A stretch of 64,000 nt of DNA from positions 682,001 through 746,000 of the forward strand of contig NZ_NPGA01000020.1 in the NCBI RefSeq assembly GCF_002259485.1, in the 5' to 3' direction. The stretch is from Rhodococcus sp. 14-1411-2a. GTDB taxonomy: Bacteria; Actinomycetota; Actinomycetes; Mycobacteriales; Mycobacteriaceae. The position numbers were made by a program, and so were the translations under genes. The first letter of the stretch is position 1. The number at the start of each line of letters is the position of its first letter. Below, one piece after another: positions 8,360 through 16,013 of the stretch. The notes under the pieces were generated by a model. The model had not been told where the DNA came from. It worked only from the letters and a program-made list of their open reading frames with translations, and ran no database searches.

Positions 8360-10039
8360 CTATTCCACTCCGAATTGCACGAGATCCCCCGGCTGCCCAC
8401 CTGTATAGACCACCACGTCGACCCCGGGGTGTGCGCCCGCCACGTACTCGGCCAACTGATCGCCGAAATCCTCCGAGGCCTCGGCACCGACGAGCACTGT
8501 CACCATCTCCCCGCCCGTCGCCAGGAGCTGATCGATCAACCGACACCCCGCATCGAGCGGACGAGCGGCGACGATCACCACTTCCTGCCCCGCGAGCCCG
8601 ATGCAGTCGCCCGGCTCACACGTGCCGACCCACGTCAGCGATCGCTCCCGCGCGATACGCAGAGATCCCCATCTCGTGCCCGCCGCCGCCTCGGACATCG
8701 TGAATGCATCGTCGACCGCAGCCCTCGCCGCATCGTGCACCGCGAGCGCGGCCAAACCCTGCACCATGGCCGAGCACGGCAACATCACCACGTCTTTGCC
8801 GTCCGCTCGGGCAGCTGCGCCGACGGCAACCAGTTCCTGCGCGGACAACGCGCCGTTCGGCAACACCAACACCTCGCGGTGCTTCATCCCGACGATCGCA
8901 CGATGCAGCACCGAGGAGTCGATCGCCTCGTCGCACCGCACCACCGTCGCGCCTTCCTGAACGTAGAGATCCGCGGCACCCTCACCGGCCACCAGCGCCA
9001 AAATATCGCGACCCACCGACAACGCTGCTTCGTCGTGCGCCCGGGGGCTCACCGCTGCGTCGAACTCGGAGAATCCGAAACACGAGATACGCACTCCGCG
9101 AACGTCTCCGGCTGCGATGCCGAGATCGACGGCACTGCCGGGGTCGGTGGTGTGAACATGGGCGGACCATGCCCCGGAACCGTCTCCGGCGACCACGACG
9201 GAGTCTCCGATGTCGGCCAGATCGCGTCGAAGTTTCGCCGCCCTCGCGTCGTTCGGGCCGTGCACGACGTAGACCACCTCGTACCCGAGAGGGCGACTCG
9301 ACCGGTACCCCGACACACTCTCGGGTGCACCGCCGCACTCCGACGAAACGTTCGACGCACCGGTCACCGCCCGGCGTTCGTGCTCGTGTGGGCGACGGTA
9401 ACGCCGGCGCGGCGGGGTGCGGCCGATCACCACCTCCACGAGGGCATCGATGATCACCGAGAGACCGAGAGCGCCTGCGTCCACCACTCCCGCCTCGCGG
9501 AGTTCGGCGAGTTGGTCCGTCGTGCTGTCGACAGCCCGAGCGGTGGCCTCGGCGATGTCGACCACCAGCGTCGAGAGGCCGACGTTGGCGTCGTGGGCGG
9601 AGGCCTCCCGATCGGCGGCGTCCAGAACCGTGAGCATCGTGCCCTCGACGGGAACGCTCACTGCTGCTGCGACCAGGACTTTCGCGCGTCGCAGCATCGC
9701 CTGGATCGACACCGCGTCGAGCGGGCCGTCTGCTGAGGCCTCGGCAACGGCGCGCAACAGCTGCGACACGATCACTCCCGAGTTGCCCCGCGCGCCCGCG
9801 ACCGCCCCCACGGCCAGTGCCCGCCCGATGGCGCGGGCGTCCGCAGTGGGCCCGGCTGCGCGCATCGACTCCACCGCGGCACGGAAGGTGAACATGAGAT
9901 TGGTGCCGGTGTCCGAGTCGGGAATGGGGAACACGTTGAGTGCATCGATCTCGTCGCACCGCGCGGTCAAGGAATCGACACAGCGGTAGGCCCACCGTCG
10001 TAGGGCCGCCGCATCGATCGATTCGAGAACGTCGACCAC
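8360..10039 (-). CDS. DAK2-domain (FakA-like) kinase
   Basis: The N-terminal ~200 residues are a DAK2/DhaL ATP-binding domain with the metal-binding FPIPDSDTGTNL (about 37-48) and GARGNSGVI (about 83-91) motifs. The C-terminal part resembles the FakA middle and C-terminal domains (for example GYEVVYVVHG and LPNGALSAQELVAVG). FakA proteins phosphorylate acyl groups carried by FakB/DegV proteins; no FakB partner is seen in this window, so the substrate is not established. The protein has 559 residues and starts at GTG 10039 behind GGGGGAGG. In M. tuberculosis the homologue appears, as I recall, as two adjacent frames (Rv2974c/Rv2975c), whereas this one is intact. It precedes recG and is divergent from rpmB. 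Confidence 0.85.
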   Translation of the reverse strand: MVDVLESIDAAALRRWAYRCVDSLTARCDEIDALNVFPIPDSDTGTNLMFTFRAAVESMRAAGPTADARAIGRALAVGAVAGARGNSGVIVSQLLRAVAEASADGPLDAVSIQAMLRRAKVLVAAAVSVPVEGTMLTVLDAADREASAHDANVGLSTLVVDIAEATARAVDSTTDQLAELREAGVVDAGALGLSVIIDALVEVVIGRTPPRRRYRRPHEHERRAVTGASNVSSECGGAPESVSGYRSSRPLGYEVVYVVHGPNDARAAKLRRDLADIGDSVVVAGDGSGAWSAHVHTTDPGSAVDLGIAAGDVRGVRISCFGFSEFDAAVSPRAHDEAALSVGRDILALVAGEGAADLYVQEGATVVRCDEAIDSSVLHRAIVGMKHREVLVLPNGALSAQELVAVGAAARADGKDVVMLPCSAMVQGLAALAVHDAARAAVDDAFTMSEAAAGTRWGSLRIARERSLTWVGTCEPGDCIGLAGQEVVIVAARPLDAGCRLIDQLLATGGEMVTVLVGAEASEDFGDQLAEYVAGAHPGVDVVVYTGGQPGDLVQFGVE

Positions 10040-10171
10040 GTCGAGCAGCCTCCCCCCGCGTCACATCCGCTACCTGGTCCGAACTCCCTCGCGGACAGTG
10101 CCCGAAGCTTAGTCGGGCATGATCGGTGGCGCGCCGTCCGTGAGCCCTCACGCAGCGTCTGCCGTGGCGGT

Positions 10172-10200
10172 TTGGTGATTGCGGGCCGCGCCGCTATTCT
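10172..10200 (+). promoter_or_regulatory. Candidate rpmB promoter
   Basis: TTGGTG at 10172-10177 and TATTCT at 10195-10200 are separated by 17 bp. This predicts a start near 10207 and an untranslated leader of about 110 nt before rpmB. The rest of the 276-bp gap to the divergent DAK2 gene shows no other clear element. Confidence 0.55.
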
Positions 10201-10315
10201 TGCAGGGTTGCCTCGAGGCGATCTTCACGCATTGCAATCCTTGCATCTGCTCGTAGTTCGTTTCGATGTCTTCGACCACATGTATCGATCAACATCTATC
10301 AAGGAGTTCGCGACT

Positions 10316-10507
10316 ATGGCTGCCGTCTGCGACGTATGCGCCAAGGGGCCCGGCTTCGGTAAGTCGGTCTCGCACTCGCACCGACGGACCAACCGTCGTT
10401 GGAACCCGAATATCCAGACCGTTCACGCTCAGGTTGCGCCTGGTAACTCCAAGCGCATGAACGTGTGCACCTCCTGCTTGAAGGCAGGCAAGGTGGTCCG
10501 GGGCTGA
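10316..10507 (+). CDS. rpmB: 50S ribosomal protein L28, zinc-binding form
   Basis: The 63-residue protein MAAVCDVCAKGPGFGKSVSH is a bacterial L28. Two CxxC pairs (residues 5/8 and the CTSC near the C-terminus) mark it as the zinc-binding C+ form, the version normally used when zinc is plentiful; many actinobacteria also keep a C- copy elsewhere. ATG 10316 follows AAGGAG at 10301-10306. A longer upstream frame (from 10172) is not conserved. It appears monocistronic: a promoter upstream and a stem-loop about 50 bp downstream. Confidence 0.96.
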   Translation: MAAVCDVCAKGPGFGKSVSHSHRRTNRRWNPNIQTVHAQVAPGNSKRMNVCTSCLKAGKVVRG

Positions 10508-10556
10508 TTTCGGCCTCGCTCTTCGATTTCCTCCACGGCCTCGACTGCGTGCGAGC

Positions 10557-10595
10557 ACTGTACCCCGCCCCCGATTTTCGGAGGCGGGGCACAGT
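10557..10595 (+). terminator. Stem-loop terminator after rpmB
   Basis: ACTGTACCCCGCCCCCGA, then a TTTT loop, then CGGAGGCGGGGCACAGT form a long G+C-rich hairpin 50 bp after the rpmB stop. There is no strong T-run, as is common in actinobacteria. Confidence 0.75.
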
Positions 10596-10712
10596 CGTTC
10601 GTGCTTCCGGCCCGTTCCGTTCCGTTCTGTTACACAGCCGGTAAGTGCCGGAAGCGGGATCGCGGATCCGTACCGAGGCACCGCGGCCCCACGGCGGAAT
10701 CACGACGTCGGT

Positions 10713-10718
10713 TAGAGT
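10713..10718 (+). promoter_or_regulatory. Candidate -10 box of a leaderless crotonase-family transcript
   Basis: TAGAGT ends 7 nt before GTG 10726. It supports that GTG as the true start rather than the longer in-frame start at 10645. Confidence 0.45.
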
Positions 10719-10725
10719 CCGGAAC

Positions 10726-11520
10726 GTGACTTATTCGGACGCCGACATTTCCAGCAAGGTCCGCATCGAGGACGGTGTACTGCGCATCGTCGTCGCCACC
10801 GACGCCGGCGGTGCGTCGCTCGACCTGGAGGGTATCGCCGACGGCACCGCGGCTCTGAGCTCCGTCAACGACGGCAGCACCGCGATCGGAAGCGTCCTGC
10901 TCATCGGTCGAGGGCCGAATTTCTGCGCAGGTGGCAATGTTCGCGATTTCGCTGGTGCGGCCGATCGGGGCGCCTTCGTCGGTTCTGTCGCCGACACGTT
11001 CCACGCCTTCGTTCGTGAATTGGCCGCCGTCAGCGTCCCGGTCGTGGCCGGTGTGCACGGTTGGGCTGCCGGTGCAGGAATGAGCCTGGTCTGCCTCACC
11101 GACATCGCCATCGGCGGGCCGTCGACCAAGCTTCGCCCCGCGTATCCCTCGATCGGTTTCACTCCGGACGGTGGCATGTCGTGGACACTCCCCCGAATCG
11201 TCGGTTCGGGCCGCGCTATGGACATCCTTCTCAACGACTCGATCATCAACGGCGAGGAGGCAGTTCGTCTCGGGATTCTCAGCCGCCTGGTGGGCGACGA
11301 CATCGTCGACAGCGAGGCCGAGCGCCTGGCGCGAACCCTTGCCGTCGGGCCGACGTCGGCGTATCAGGGAATCAAGACTCTGCTGCGGGCCGCCGAATCG
11401 GTCACGCTGACACAGCAGTTGGACGCCGAAGCCGCCTCGATTTCCGCAGCCGCGTCGTCACCTGCCGGACGTGAAGGCGTCGACGCGTTCGTCGAGAAGC
11501 GTCGGCCCGACTTCTCCTGA
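10726..11520 (+). CDS. Enoyl-CoA hydratase/isomerase (crotonase) family protein
   Basis: The 264-residue crotonase-fold protein starts at GTG 10726 (VTYSDADISSKVRIEDG). The oxyanion-hole motif is NFCAGGNVRDF and the second conserved block is VAGVHGWAAGAGMSLVCLTDIAIGG. The position that carries the first catalytic Glu in true hydratases (GGGCELA) reads GAGMSLV here, and the second-Glu region reads GFTPDGGMSWTLPRIVG. A PD(G/S)GG motif with an Asp is typical of PaaG-like isomerases, so an isomerase role is more likely than hydration. The substrate cannot be read from sequence. The gene stands alone between rpmB and ung and converges on ung with 5 bp between stops. Confidence 0.85.
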   Translation: MTYSDADISSKVRIEDGVLRIVVATDAGGASLDLEGIADGTAALSSVNDGSTAIGSVLLIGRGPNFCAGGNVRDFAGAADRGAFVGSVADTFHAFVRELAAVSVPVVAGVHGWAAGAGMSLVCLTDIAIGGPSTKLRPAYPSIGFTPDGGMSWTLPRIVGSGRAMDILLNDSIINGEEAVRLGILSRLVGDDIVDSEAERLARTLAVGPTSAYQGIKTLLRAAESVTLTQQLDAEAASISAAASSPAGREGVDAFVEKRRPDFS

Positions 11521-11525
11521 TTCGA

Positions 11526-12218
11526 TCACGGCAGCGTCCAGTCGATCGGTTCGTCTCCCCCCTCGACCAACAATTCGTTGACACGGCTGAAAGGCTTGGA
11601 TCCGAAGAATCCGCGTGACGCGGACAGCGGAGACGGGTGCGCGGATTCGATGTAGGGCACCGATCCGAGCATCGGCTTCAGGCTCGCCGCGTCACGTCCC
11701 CACAGAACGGCGACCAGTCCGGGCGCGTCGGGATTCTCGGCCCGGGCGACGAGTGCACGAATTGCTTGCTCGGTCACCGCTTCCCACCCCTTCTTCCGGT
11801 GCGACGCAGCCTGACCCGGCTCTACGGTGAGCACCCTGTTGAGCAGCATCACCCCGCGGTCCGCCCAGGGTGTCAGATCACCGTTGCTGGGCGTGGGCAA
11901 CCCCAGATCGTCCGAGTACTCCTTGAAGATGTTGCTCAGACTGCGCGGTACGGGTCGCACATCCGGGGCAACGGAAAAGCTCAGCCCCACTGCGTGTCCC
12001 GGCGTCGGATACGGATCCTGACCGACGATGAGGACGCGAACTCCATCGAAGGGGTGGCGGAAAGCGCGCAGTACGTTCTCGCCGGCGGGGAGGTAATGAC
12101 GGCCTGCGGCGAGTTCTGCCCGTAGGAAGTCGCCCATGGCAGCAACATTCGACTCGACCGGTGCAAGGGCGGCCGCCCACCCCGATTCGACGCTCTCGGC
12201 GAGCGGACGCGGCGTCAC
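11526..12218 (-). CDS. ung: Uracil-DNA glycosylase (family 1)
   Basis: Ung removes uracil from DNA in base excision repair, which matters in a G+C-rich genome prone to cytosine deamination. The 230-residue protein has the water-activating motif VGQDPYPTPGHA (Asp about 68), the MLLNRVLTVEPG block and the DNA-intercalation motif AHPSPLSASRGFFG (His about 194). I start at GTG 12218, which overlaps the stop of the upstream gamma-carbonic-anhydrase-like gene by 4 nt (GTGA). A longer open frame extends upstream but only overlaps that gene in another frame. The coupled pair is probably cotranscribed. Confidence 0.95.
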   Translation of the reverse strand: MTPRPLAESVESGWAAALAPVESNVAAMGDFLRAELAAGRHYLPAGENVLRAFRHPFDGVRVLIVGQDPYPTPGHAVGLSFSVAPDVRPVPRSLSNIFKEYSDDLGLPTPSNGDLTPWADRGVMLLNRVLTVEPGQAASHRKKGWEAVTEQAIRALVARAENPDAPGLVAVLWGRDAASLKPMLGSVPYIESAHPSPLSASRGFFGSKPFSRVNELLVEGGDEPIDWTLP

Positions 12219-12739
12219 CGATCGATCCGGCGCAGCGCGTCGCGGTAGTACGCGGCGTTGGCCGAGTACATCTGCACGTTGATGTCGACATGCCCTTCGG
12301 GAACCTCGTACCCCTCGCGAATTTTCGCCGGAACCCCCAGCGCCATGGAGCGTTCGGGAACGACGAACTTGAACGGCACCACTGCGCCTGCTCCCACGAT
12401 CGAACCGGCACCGATCTTCGAGCCGTTCAGTACCACCGAGCCCGAGGCGATGAGGCAGTTGTTCCCGATGGTCGCACCCTCGACGTGCGCGTTGTGGCCC
12501 AGTACGCACCCGGAACCGATGACCGTTGCGTCGATCGGGGTGCAGTGCACCACGGTCCCGTCCTGCACGTTGGTGCCCTCGCCGATCGAAATGGTGCCGT
12601 AATCGGCCCGCAGAACGGCAGTGGGCCACACCGACGATCCGGCCGCCAGAGTCACCGCTCCGATGACGACGGCGTCGGGATGGACGTAGGCGTCGGGGTG
12701 GATGTCGGGTTCGCGATCACCGAGTGCGTAGATAGCCAT
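12215..12739 (-). CDS. Gamma-carbonic anhydrase-like hexapeptide-repeat protein
   Basis: The 174-residue left-handed beta-helix protein has repeated [IV]GxGxxV-type hexapeptides from about residue 15 to 125 and a C-terminal helix (YSANAAYYRDALRRID). The first Zn-ligand region is DGTVVHC (His 65). The second region reads GHNAHVEG: His 82 is present, but at the +5 position where Cam/YrdA-type enzymes have the third ligand there is Glu, with a His two residues earlier. Carbonic anhydrase activity is therefore uncertain, and many such proteins are annotated only as gamma-CA family or transferases. It is translationally coupled to ung by a 4-nt overlap. Confidence 0.85.
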   Translation of the reverse strand: MAIYALGDREPDIHPDAYVHPDAVVIGAVTLAAGSSVWPTAVLRADYGTISIGEGTNVQDGTVVHCTPIDATVIGSGCVLGHNAHVEGATIGNNCLIASGSVVLNGSKIGAGSIVGAGAVVPFKFVVPERSMALGVPAKIREGYEVPEGHVDINVQMYSANAAYYRDALRRIDR

Positions 12740-12745
12740 CTCTGC

Positions 12746-12751
12746 AACTTA
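12746..12751 (-). promoter_or_regulatory. Candidate -10 box of a leaderless gamma-CA-like/ung transcript
   Basis: TAAGTT on the minus strand ends 6 nt before ATG 12739. Confidence 0.45.
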
Positions 12752-12776
12752 GCCGACCCGATGAACCCGACCGCGT

Positions 12777-13712
12777 TCACTCGCCCTCGAAACTCGACCA
12801 TCCCGATCTACCCGAATGGGGGCGTCCGCCGACCGTCACTCGCGGGCTCTGTCCGTCACCGCCGTGCTGGACACGGCCGATCACCGTCCATCCCCGGGGA
12901 ACGCCTGCGGTATCGGGGAAGGTGCCGACGAGAGCGTGATCCTCGCCTCCGGTGAGCACCCAATCCAGCGGATCGTGACCCATCAGTGTTGCGGCCGAAC
13001 GCACTTCGACCGGGATGTCCAGCAGGTCGGGGTCGACGTCCAGCAGAACGCCCGACGCGTCGGCGATGTGACCGAGATCGGCCAACAGGCCGTCGGAGAC
13101 GTCGGTGAGAGAGGTCGCTCCCGCCTCTGCCGCGTCGATCCCGGCGCGATACGGAGGGACGGGCACTCGGTGCGCGTCCACCACGGCGTCGTGGCCGGTT
13201 CTGTCCCTGTCGCCGAGCAGGAGGGCGAGTCCGGCCGCCGACCAGCCGAGCCGTCCCGCGTACGCGATCACGTCACCGGCACGCGCCCCCGATCGAAGAA
13301 CCGGGGCCCGGCCCTGAAGGTCGCCGAGCGCGGTGATCGAGATCACCAGCTCCGGCGACTGCACCATATCGCCGCCGACGATGGCCGATCCAGCAGCGAC
13401 CGCCTCGAGCCACATGCCCTCGTTGAGGCCGTCGGTCACGCTCACCGGCGTGTCGGCCGGGCATCCGAGAGAGACGAGAAAACCCGAGCACTGCGCGCCC
13501 ATTGCGGCGATGTCCGCGCCGTTCTGCGCGATCGACTTGCGCCCGATCTGTATCGGACTCGACCAGTCGAGCCGAAAGTGCCTGCCGTGCACCAACATAT
13601 CGGTCGACGCCGCGATCCGACCGTCGGACGCGGCGACGACGGCTGCGTCGTCACCCGGCCCGACGATGGTCGACGGTGGCTGCACACGGTCTGCCACGGC
13701 GCGGGCGATCAC
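12777..13712 (-). CDS. thiL: Thiamine-monophosphate kinase (N-terminus uncertain)
   Basis: ThiL phosphorylates thiamine monophosphate to the active cofactor thiamine diphosphate. Recognisable blocks are STIVGPGDDAAVV (Mg-ATP site), STDMLVHGRHFRLDWSSP, VGGDMVQSPELVISITALG, the LTDVSDGLLADLGHIA signature and VLTGGEDHALVGTFP. The coordinates use the only standard start codon available, GTG 13712, but that would begin at VIARAVADR. The frame stays open upstream and encodes TVAQVGEFD, which aligns with the conserved TLxxLGEFxVI start of other ThiL proteins. No ATG, GTG, TTG or CTG lies between that point and the upstream TGA. The real start is probably an ATC near 13781 (see the separate entry). 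Confidence 0.9.
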   Translation of the reverse strand: MIARAVADRVQPPSTIVGPGDDAAVVAASDGRIAASTDMLVHGRHFRLDWSSPIQIGRKSIAQNGADIAAMGAQCSGFLVSLGCPADTPVSVTDGLNEGMWLEAVAAGSAIVGGDMVQSPELVISITALGDLQGRAPVLRSGARAGDVIAYAGRLGWSAAGLALLLGDRDRTGHDAVVDAHRVPVPPYRAGIDAAEAGATSLTDVSDGLLADLGHIADASGVLLDVDPDLLDIPVEVRSAATLMGHDPLDWVLTGGEDHALVGTFPDTAGVPRGWTVIGRVQHGGDGQSPRVTVGGRPHSGRSGWSSFEGE

Positions 13713-13778
13713 GTCGAATTCACCGACCTGCGCGACGGTGCGCTCGCTGCCGGTGGACGAGTCGGTGACGGTGTCGTC

Positions 13779-13793
13779 GATGATGTTCCTCCC
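13779..13793 (-). promoter_or_regulatory. Shine-Dalgarno and candidate ATC start of thiL
   Basis: On the minus strand, GGGAGG (13793-13788) is followed by AAC, ATC and ATC. The second ATC (13781-13779) has ideal 6-nt spacing and is in frame with thiL. Starting here adds about 23 residues that include the conserved TVAQVGEF segment. Confidence 0.45.
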
Positions 13794-13957
13794 TGAGAAC
13801 GCGGTGCGTGCGCGACGGTCTCACGCGGAGCGCGCGCCGAGCCTGCGGTACCTTTTAGCGGCGGTCGGGACAGTACCGATGCAGCAGGTTACGTGCGAAG
13901 AGAACGTAGTCGAACCAACCTACAGTCGAGAAGTCCGGCAGGGGAAAGGGACCACCG

Positions 13958-14206
13958 ATGGTGCAAGCATTCGTTCTCGTTCAGACCGAGGTGGGCCGTG
14001 CGACGGCCGTCGCACAGCAGATCGAGGCCGTCGACGGTGTCGTGTCGGCGGAGGCCGTCGTCGGGCCCTACGACGTGATCGCGCGCGCCGACGGTGCCTC
14101 CGACGCCGAGATCGCCGAGATCGTCTCGCGCATCCAGAAGGTCGATGCCATCACTCGCACCCTCACCTGCCCCGTGGCCCCGCAGTCGACGACGTCCGTC
14201 GGATAG
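13958..14206 (+). CDS. Stand-alone Lrp/AsnC ligand-binding (RAM) domain protein
   Basis: The 82-residue protein MVQAFVLVQTEVGRATAVAQ has only the alpha/beta ligand-binding (RAM/ACT-like) domain of Lrp/AsnC regulators, with no helix-turn-helix. The typical features are VVSAEAVVGPYDVIARADG and the C-terminal ITRTLTCPV strand. Such stand-alone domains can bind amino acids or oligomerise with full-length Lrp proteins; no specific partner is visible here. A strong RBS (GGGGAAAGGG) precedes ATG 13958. The DUF3515 gene begins 3 nt after its stop, so the two are almost certainly cotranscribed. It is divergent from thiL. Confidence 0.88.
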   Translation: MVQAFVLVQTEVGRATAVAQQIEAVDGVVSAEAVVGPYDVIARADGASDAEIAEIVSRIQKVDAITRTLTCPVAPQSTTSVG

Positions 14207-14209
14207 CTC

Positions 14210-14815
14210 GTGAATTCACCCGACACCGGCAACGACGCCGGCACCGAAGACAGCCCGGCCGAGACCGAGAGCACTCGCGAGCAGCGCCATCCCGCAGTCA
14301 TCGCCACCGCGATCGCGTTGCCGGTCGCGCTGGTCGTCGGAGTTCTGGTTGCCGCCATCGCGGTCAACCGCTCGCCCGTCCGCGATCCGGTCGCGCTGGG
14401 CCCGGTCGACTCCCCCGATGCCGCGAGCGCGCAGTGCACGTCCCTGCTCGACGCCTTGCCCGAGAACCTCGGCGACTACACCGGAGCCGAGTTGGCCGAC
14501 CCGGCCCCGGTCGGAGTCCGCGCGTGGGCCTCGGACGTGGAGAACGCCGAGCCGGTCGTGTTGCGGTGCGGCCTGCCCCGGCCCATCGGGTTCGATGTGG
14601 CCGCACCGCTGCAGGTGATCAACGGCGTTCAGTGGTTCGAGGTGTCCGGGGAAGACGACGGGATCGATGCCAGCACATGGTTCGTCGTCGATCGCGGCGT
14701 CTACGTTGCCCTGACGATTCCGGGCGACTCGGGCCCCACCCCGTTGCAGGACGCGTCCTCGGCCGTGTCGGATGCGCTGCCCCAACAACCTCTCGACCCG
14801 GCTCCGTTGCAGTAG
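14210..14815 (+). CDS. DUF3515 family membrane-anchored protein
   Basis: The 201-residue protein starts at GTG 14210. After a charged cytoplasmic N-terminus (about 1-25) comes one hydrophobic segment (VIATAIALPVALVVGVLVAA, about 30-49), then an extracytoplasmic domain with two cysteines (AQCTSLLDALP and VLRCGLPRP). The DUF3515 family is restricted to actinobacteria, is found next to ddl and thiL, and has no known function. A cell-envelope role is only suggested by the membrane anchor and its neighbours. It converges with ddl, with 18 bp between stops. Confidence 0.82.
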   Translation: MNSPDTGNDAGTEDSPAETESTREQRHPAVIATAIALPVALVVGVLVAAIAVNRSPVRDPVALGPVDSPDAASAQCTSLLDALPENLGDYTGAELADPAPVGVRAWASDVENAEPVVLRCGLPRPIGFDVAAPLQVINGVQWFEVSGEDDGIDASTWFVVDRGVYVALTIPGDSGPTPLQDASSAVSDALPQQPLDPAPLQ

Positions 14816-14833
14816 TGCTGGGCCGCAACGGCT

Positions 14834-15940
14834 CTAGCGCAAACCGGTGCCGCGGGCGAGTGCGGTGTCGATCAGAGTCGCGATGAGAGTCGGGTAGTCG
14901 ACGCCGGATTCCGCCCACATCTTGGGGTACATCGAGATCGAGGTGAACCCGGGCATCGTGTTGATCTCGTTGATGACCGGACCGTTCTCGGTGACGAAGA
15001 AATCCACCCGCGCGAGGCCCTGGCAGTCCAACGCTCGGAAGGCCGCGACGGCGAGTTCACGTATGCGGTCGCTCGTGGCGTCGTCGAGTGCCGCCGGGAT
15101 GTCGAACTCACTGACATCGTCGAGGTACTTGGTGTCGAAGTCGTAGAAAGCATGATCGTCGATGTCCGCGTCGGGAATTCGGATCTCGGCGACGGCGCTC
15201 GCGCGCACGGTGCCGTCGGGAAATTCCAGCACCCCGCACTCGACCTCGCGGCCGTGGATCATGCCCTCGACGATCACCTTGGGGTCGTGTTCGCGTGCGA
15301 CGGCGATCGCGGTGGGTAGTTGGTCCCACGCGGTGATGCGCGAGATTCCGATGGACGATCCACCTCGGGCCGGTTTGACGAATGCTGGCAGGCCGATTCG
15401 CTCACGCTCGGCAGCCGTCAGGTCGTCGACCGCGCGTCGGAGTACGACCTGGCGACCGATCGGCAGTCCTTCGGCTCCGAGCAATTTCTTGGTGAATTCC
15501 TTGTCCATGCCCGCAGCGCTGGCCAACACGCCCGGCCCGACGTACGGAACGCCTGCCAGTTCGAGCAGACCCTGCAGGGTGCCATCCTCGCCGTACGGTC
15601 CGTGCAGAACGGGGAACACGACGTCGACGGATGCGAGCACCGTCCCGCCTTCCCCCTCGCCGAGGGCGAGAAGAGCACCGGCGTGGCCGGGGTCCGTACT
15701 GAGCGCAAGCGCGGCGCCCGTCTTGTCGACGGTCGGCAGCACCCGGTCGTGAATCGCCAACGCATCGATGTCGGAGGAGCCGAGTACCCAGGCACCGTCC
15801 GCGGTGATCCCCACCGGAACCACCTCGTACTTGGCCGGATCGAGGTTCTGCAGCACGCTACCTGCCGATACACAGGACACGGCATGCTCGCTACTGCGGC
15901 CACCGAAGACGACGGCAACTTTGATGCGGGGAGTACTCAC
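14834..15940 (-). CDS. ddl: D-alanine--D-alanine ligase
   Basis: Ddl joins two D-alanines with ATP to make the dipeptide for peptidoglycan precursors. The 368-residue protein opens with VAVVFGGRSSEHAVSCVSAG, has the LHGPYGEDGTLQGLLELAGVPYVG block, the ATP-grasp loop KPARGGSSIGISR and the C-terminal metal-binding INEINTMPGFTSISMYPKMW. The start is GTG 15940; a TACGGT lies 8 nt upstream. gpsA follows upstream across 73 bp on the same strand, the order gpsA-ddl seen in mycobacteria. Confidence 0.96.
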   Translation of the reverse strand: MSTPRIKVAVVFGGRSSEHAVSCVSAGSVLQNLDPAKYEVVPVGITADGAWVLGSSDIDALAIHDRVLPTVDKTGAALALSTDPGHAGALLALGEGEGGTVLASVDVVFPVLHGPYGEDGTLQGLLELAGVPYVGPGVLASAAGMDKEFTKKLLGAEGLPIGRQVVLRRAVDDLTAAERERIGLPAFVKPARGGSSIGISRITAWDQLPTAIAVAREHDPKVIVEGMIHGREVECGVLEFPDGTVRASAVAEIRIPDADIDDHAFYDFDTKYLDDVSEFDIPAALDDATSDRIRELAVAAFRALDCQGLARVDFFVTENGPVINEINTMPGFTSISMYPKMWAESGVDYPTLIATLIDTALARGTGLR

Positions 15941-16013
15941 GATGAGAAACCGTACCGCCGCGGCTCATCGAACGCGGATTCGCCCTGTTCGTCGCGAGAC
16001 CGCGATCACTGCC

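Noticed and set aside
12746..12751. A riboswitch or leader RNA upstream of thiL, the MetE-like gene or leuCD
   Set aside because: I looked for TPP, SAM, cobalamin and T-box landmarks in these gaps and saw none. The gaps are short, and several genes appear leaderless.
13333..14886. A 517-codon plus-strand frame across thiL and the Lrp/DUF3515 genes
   Set aside because: It overlaps three conserved genes in other frames, and its translation is Arg-rich low complexity.
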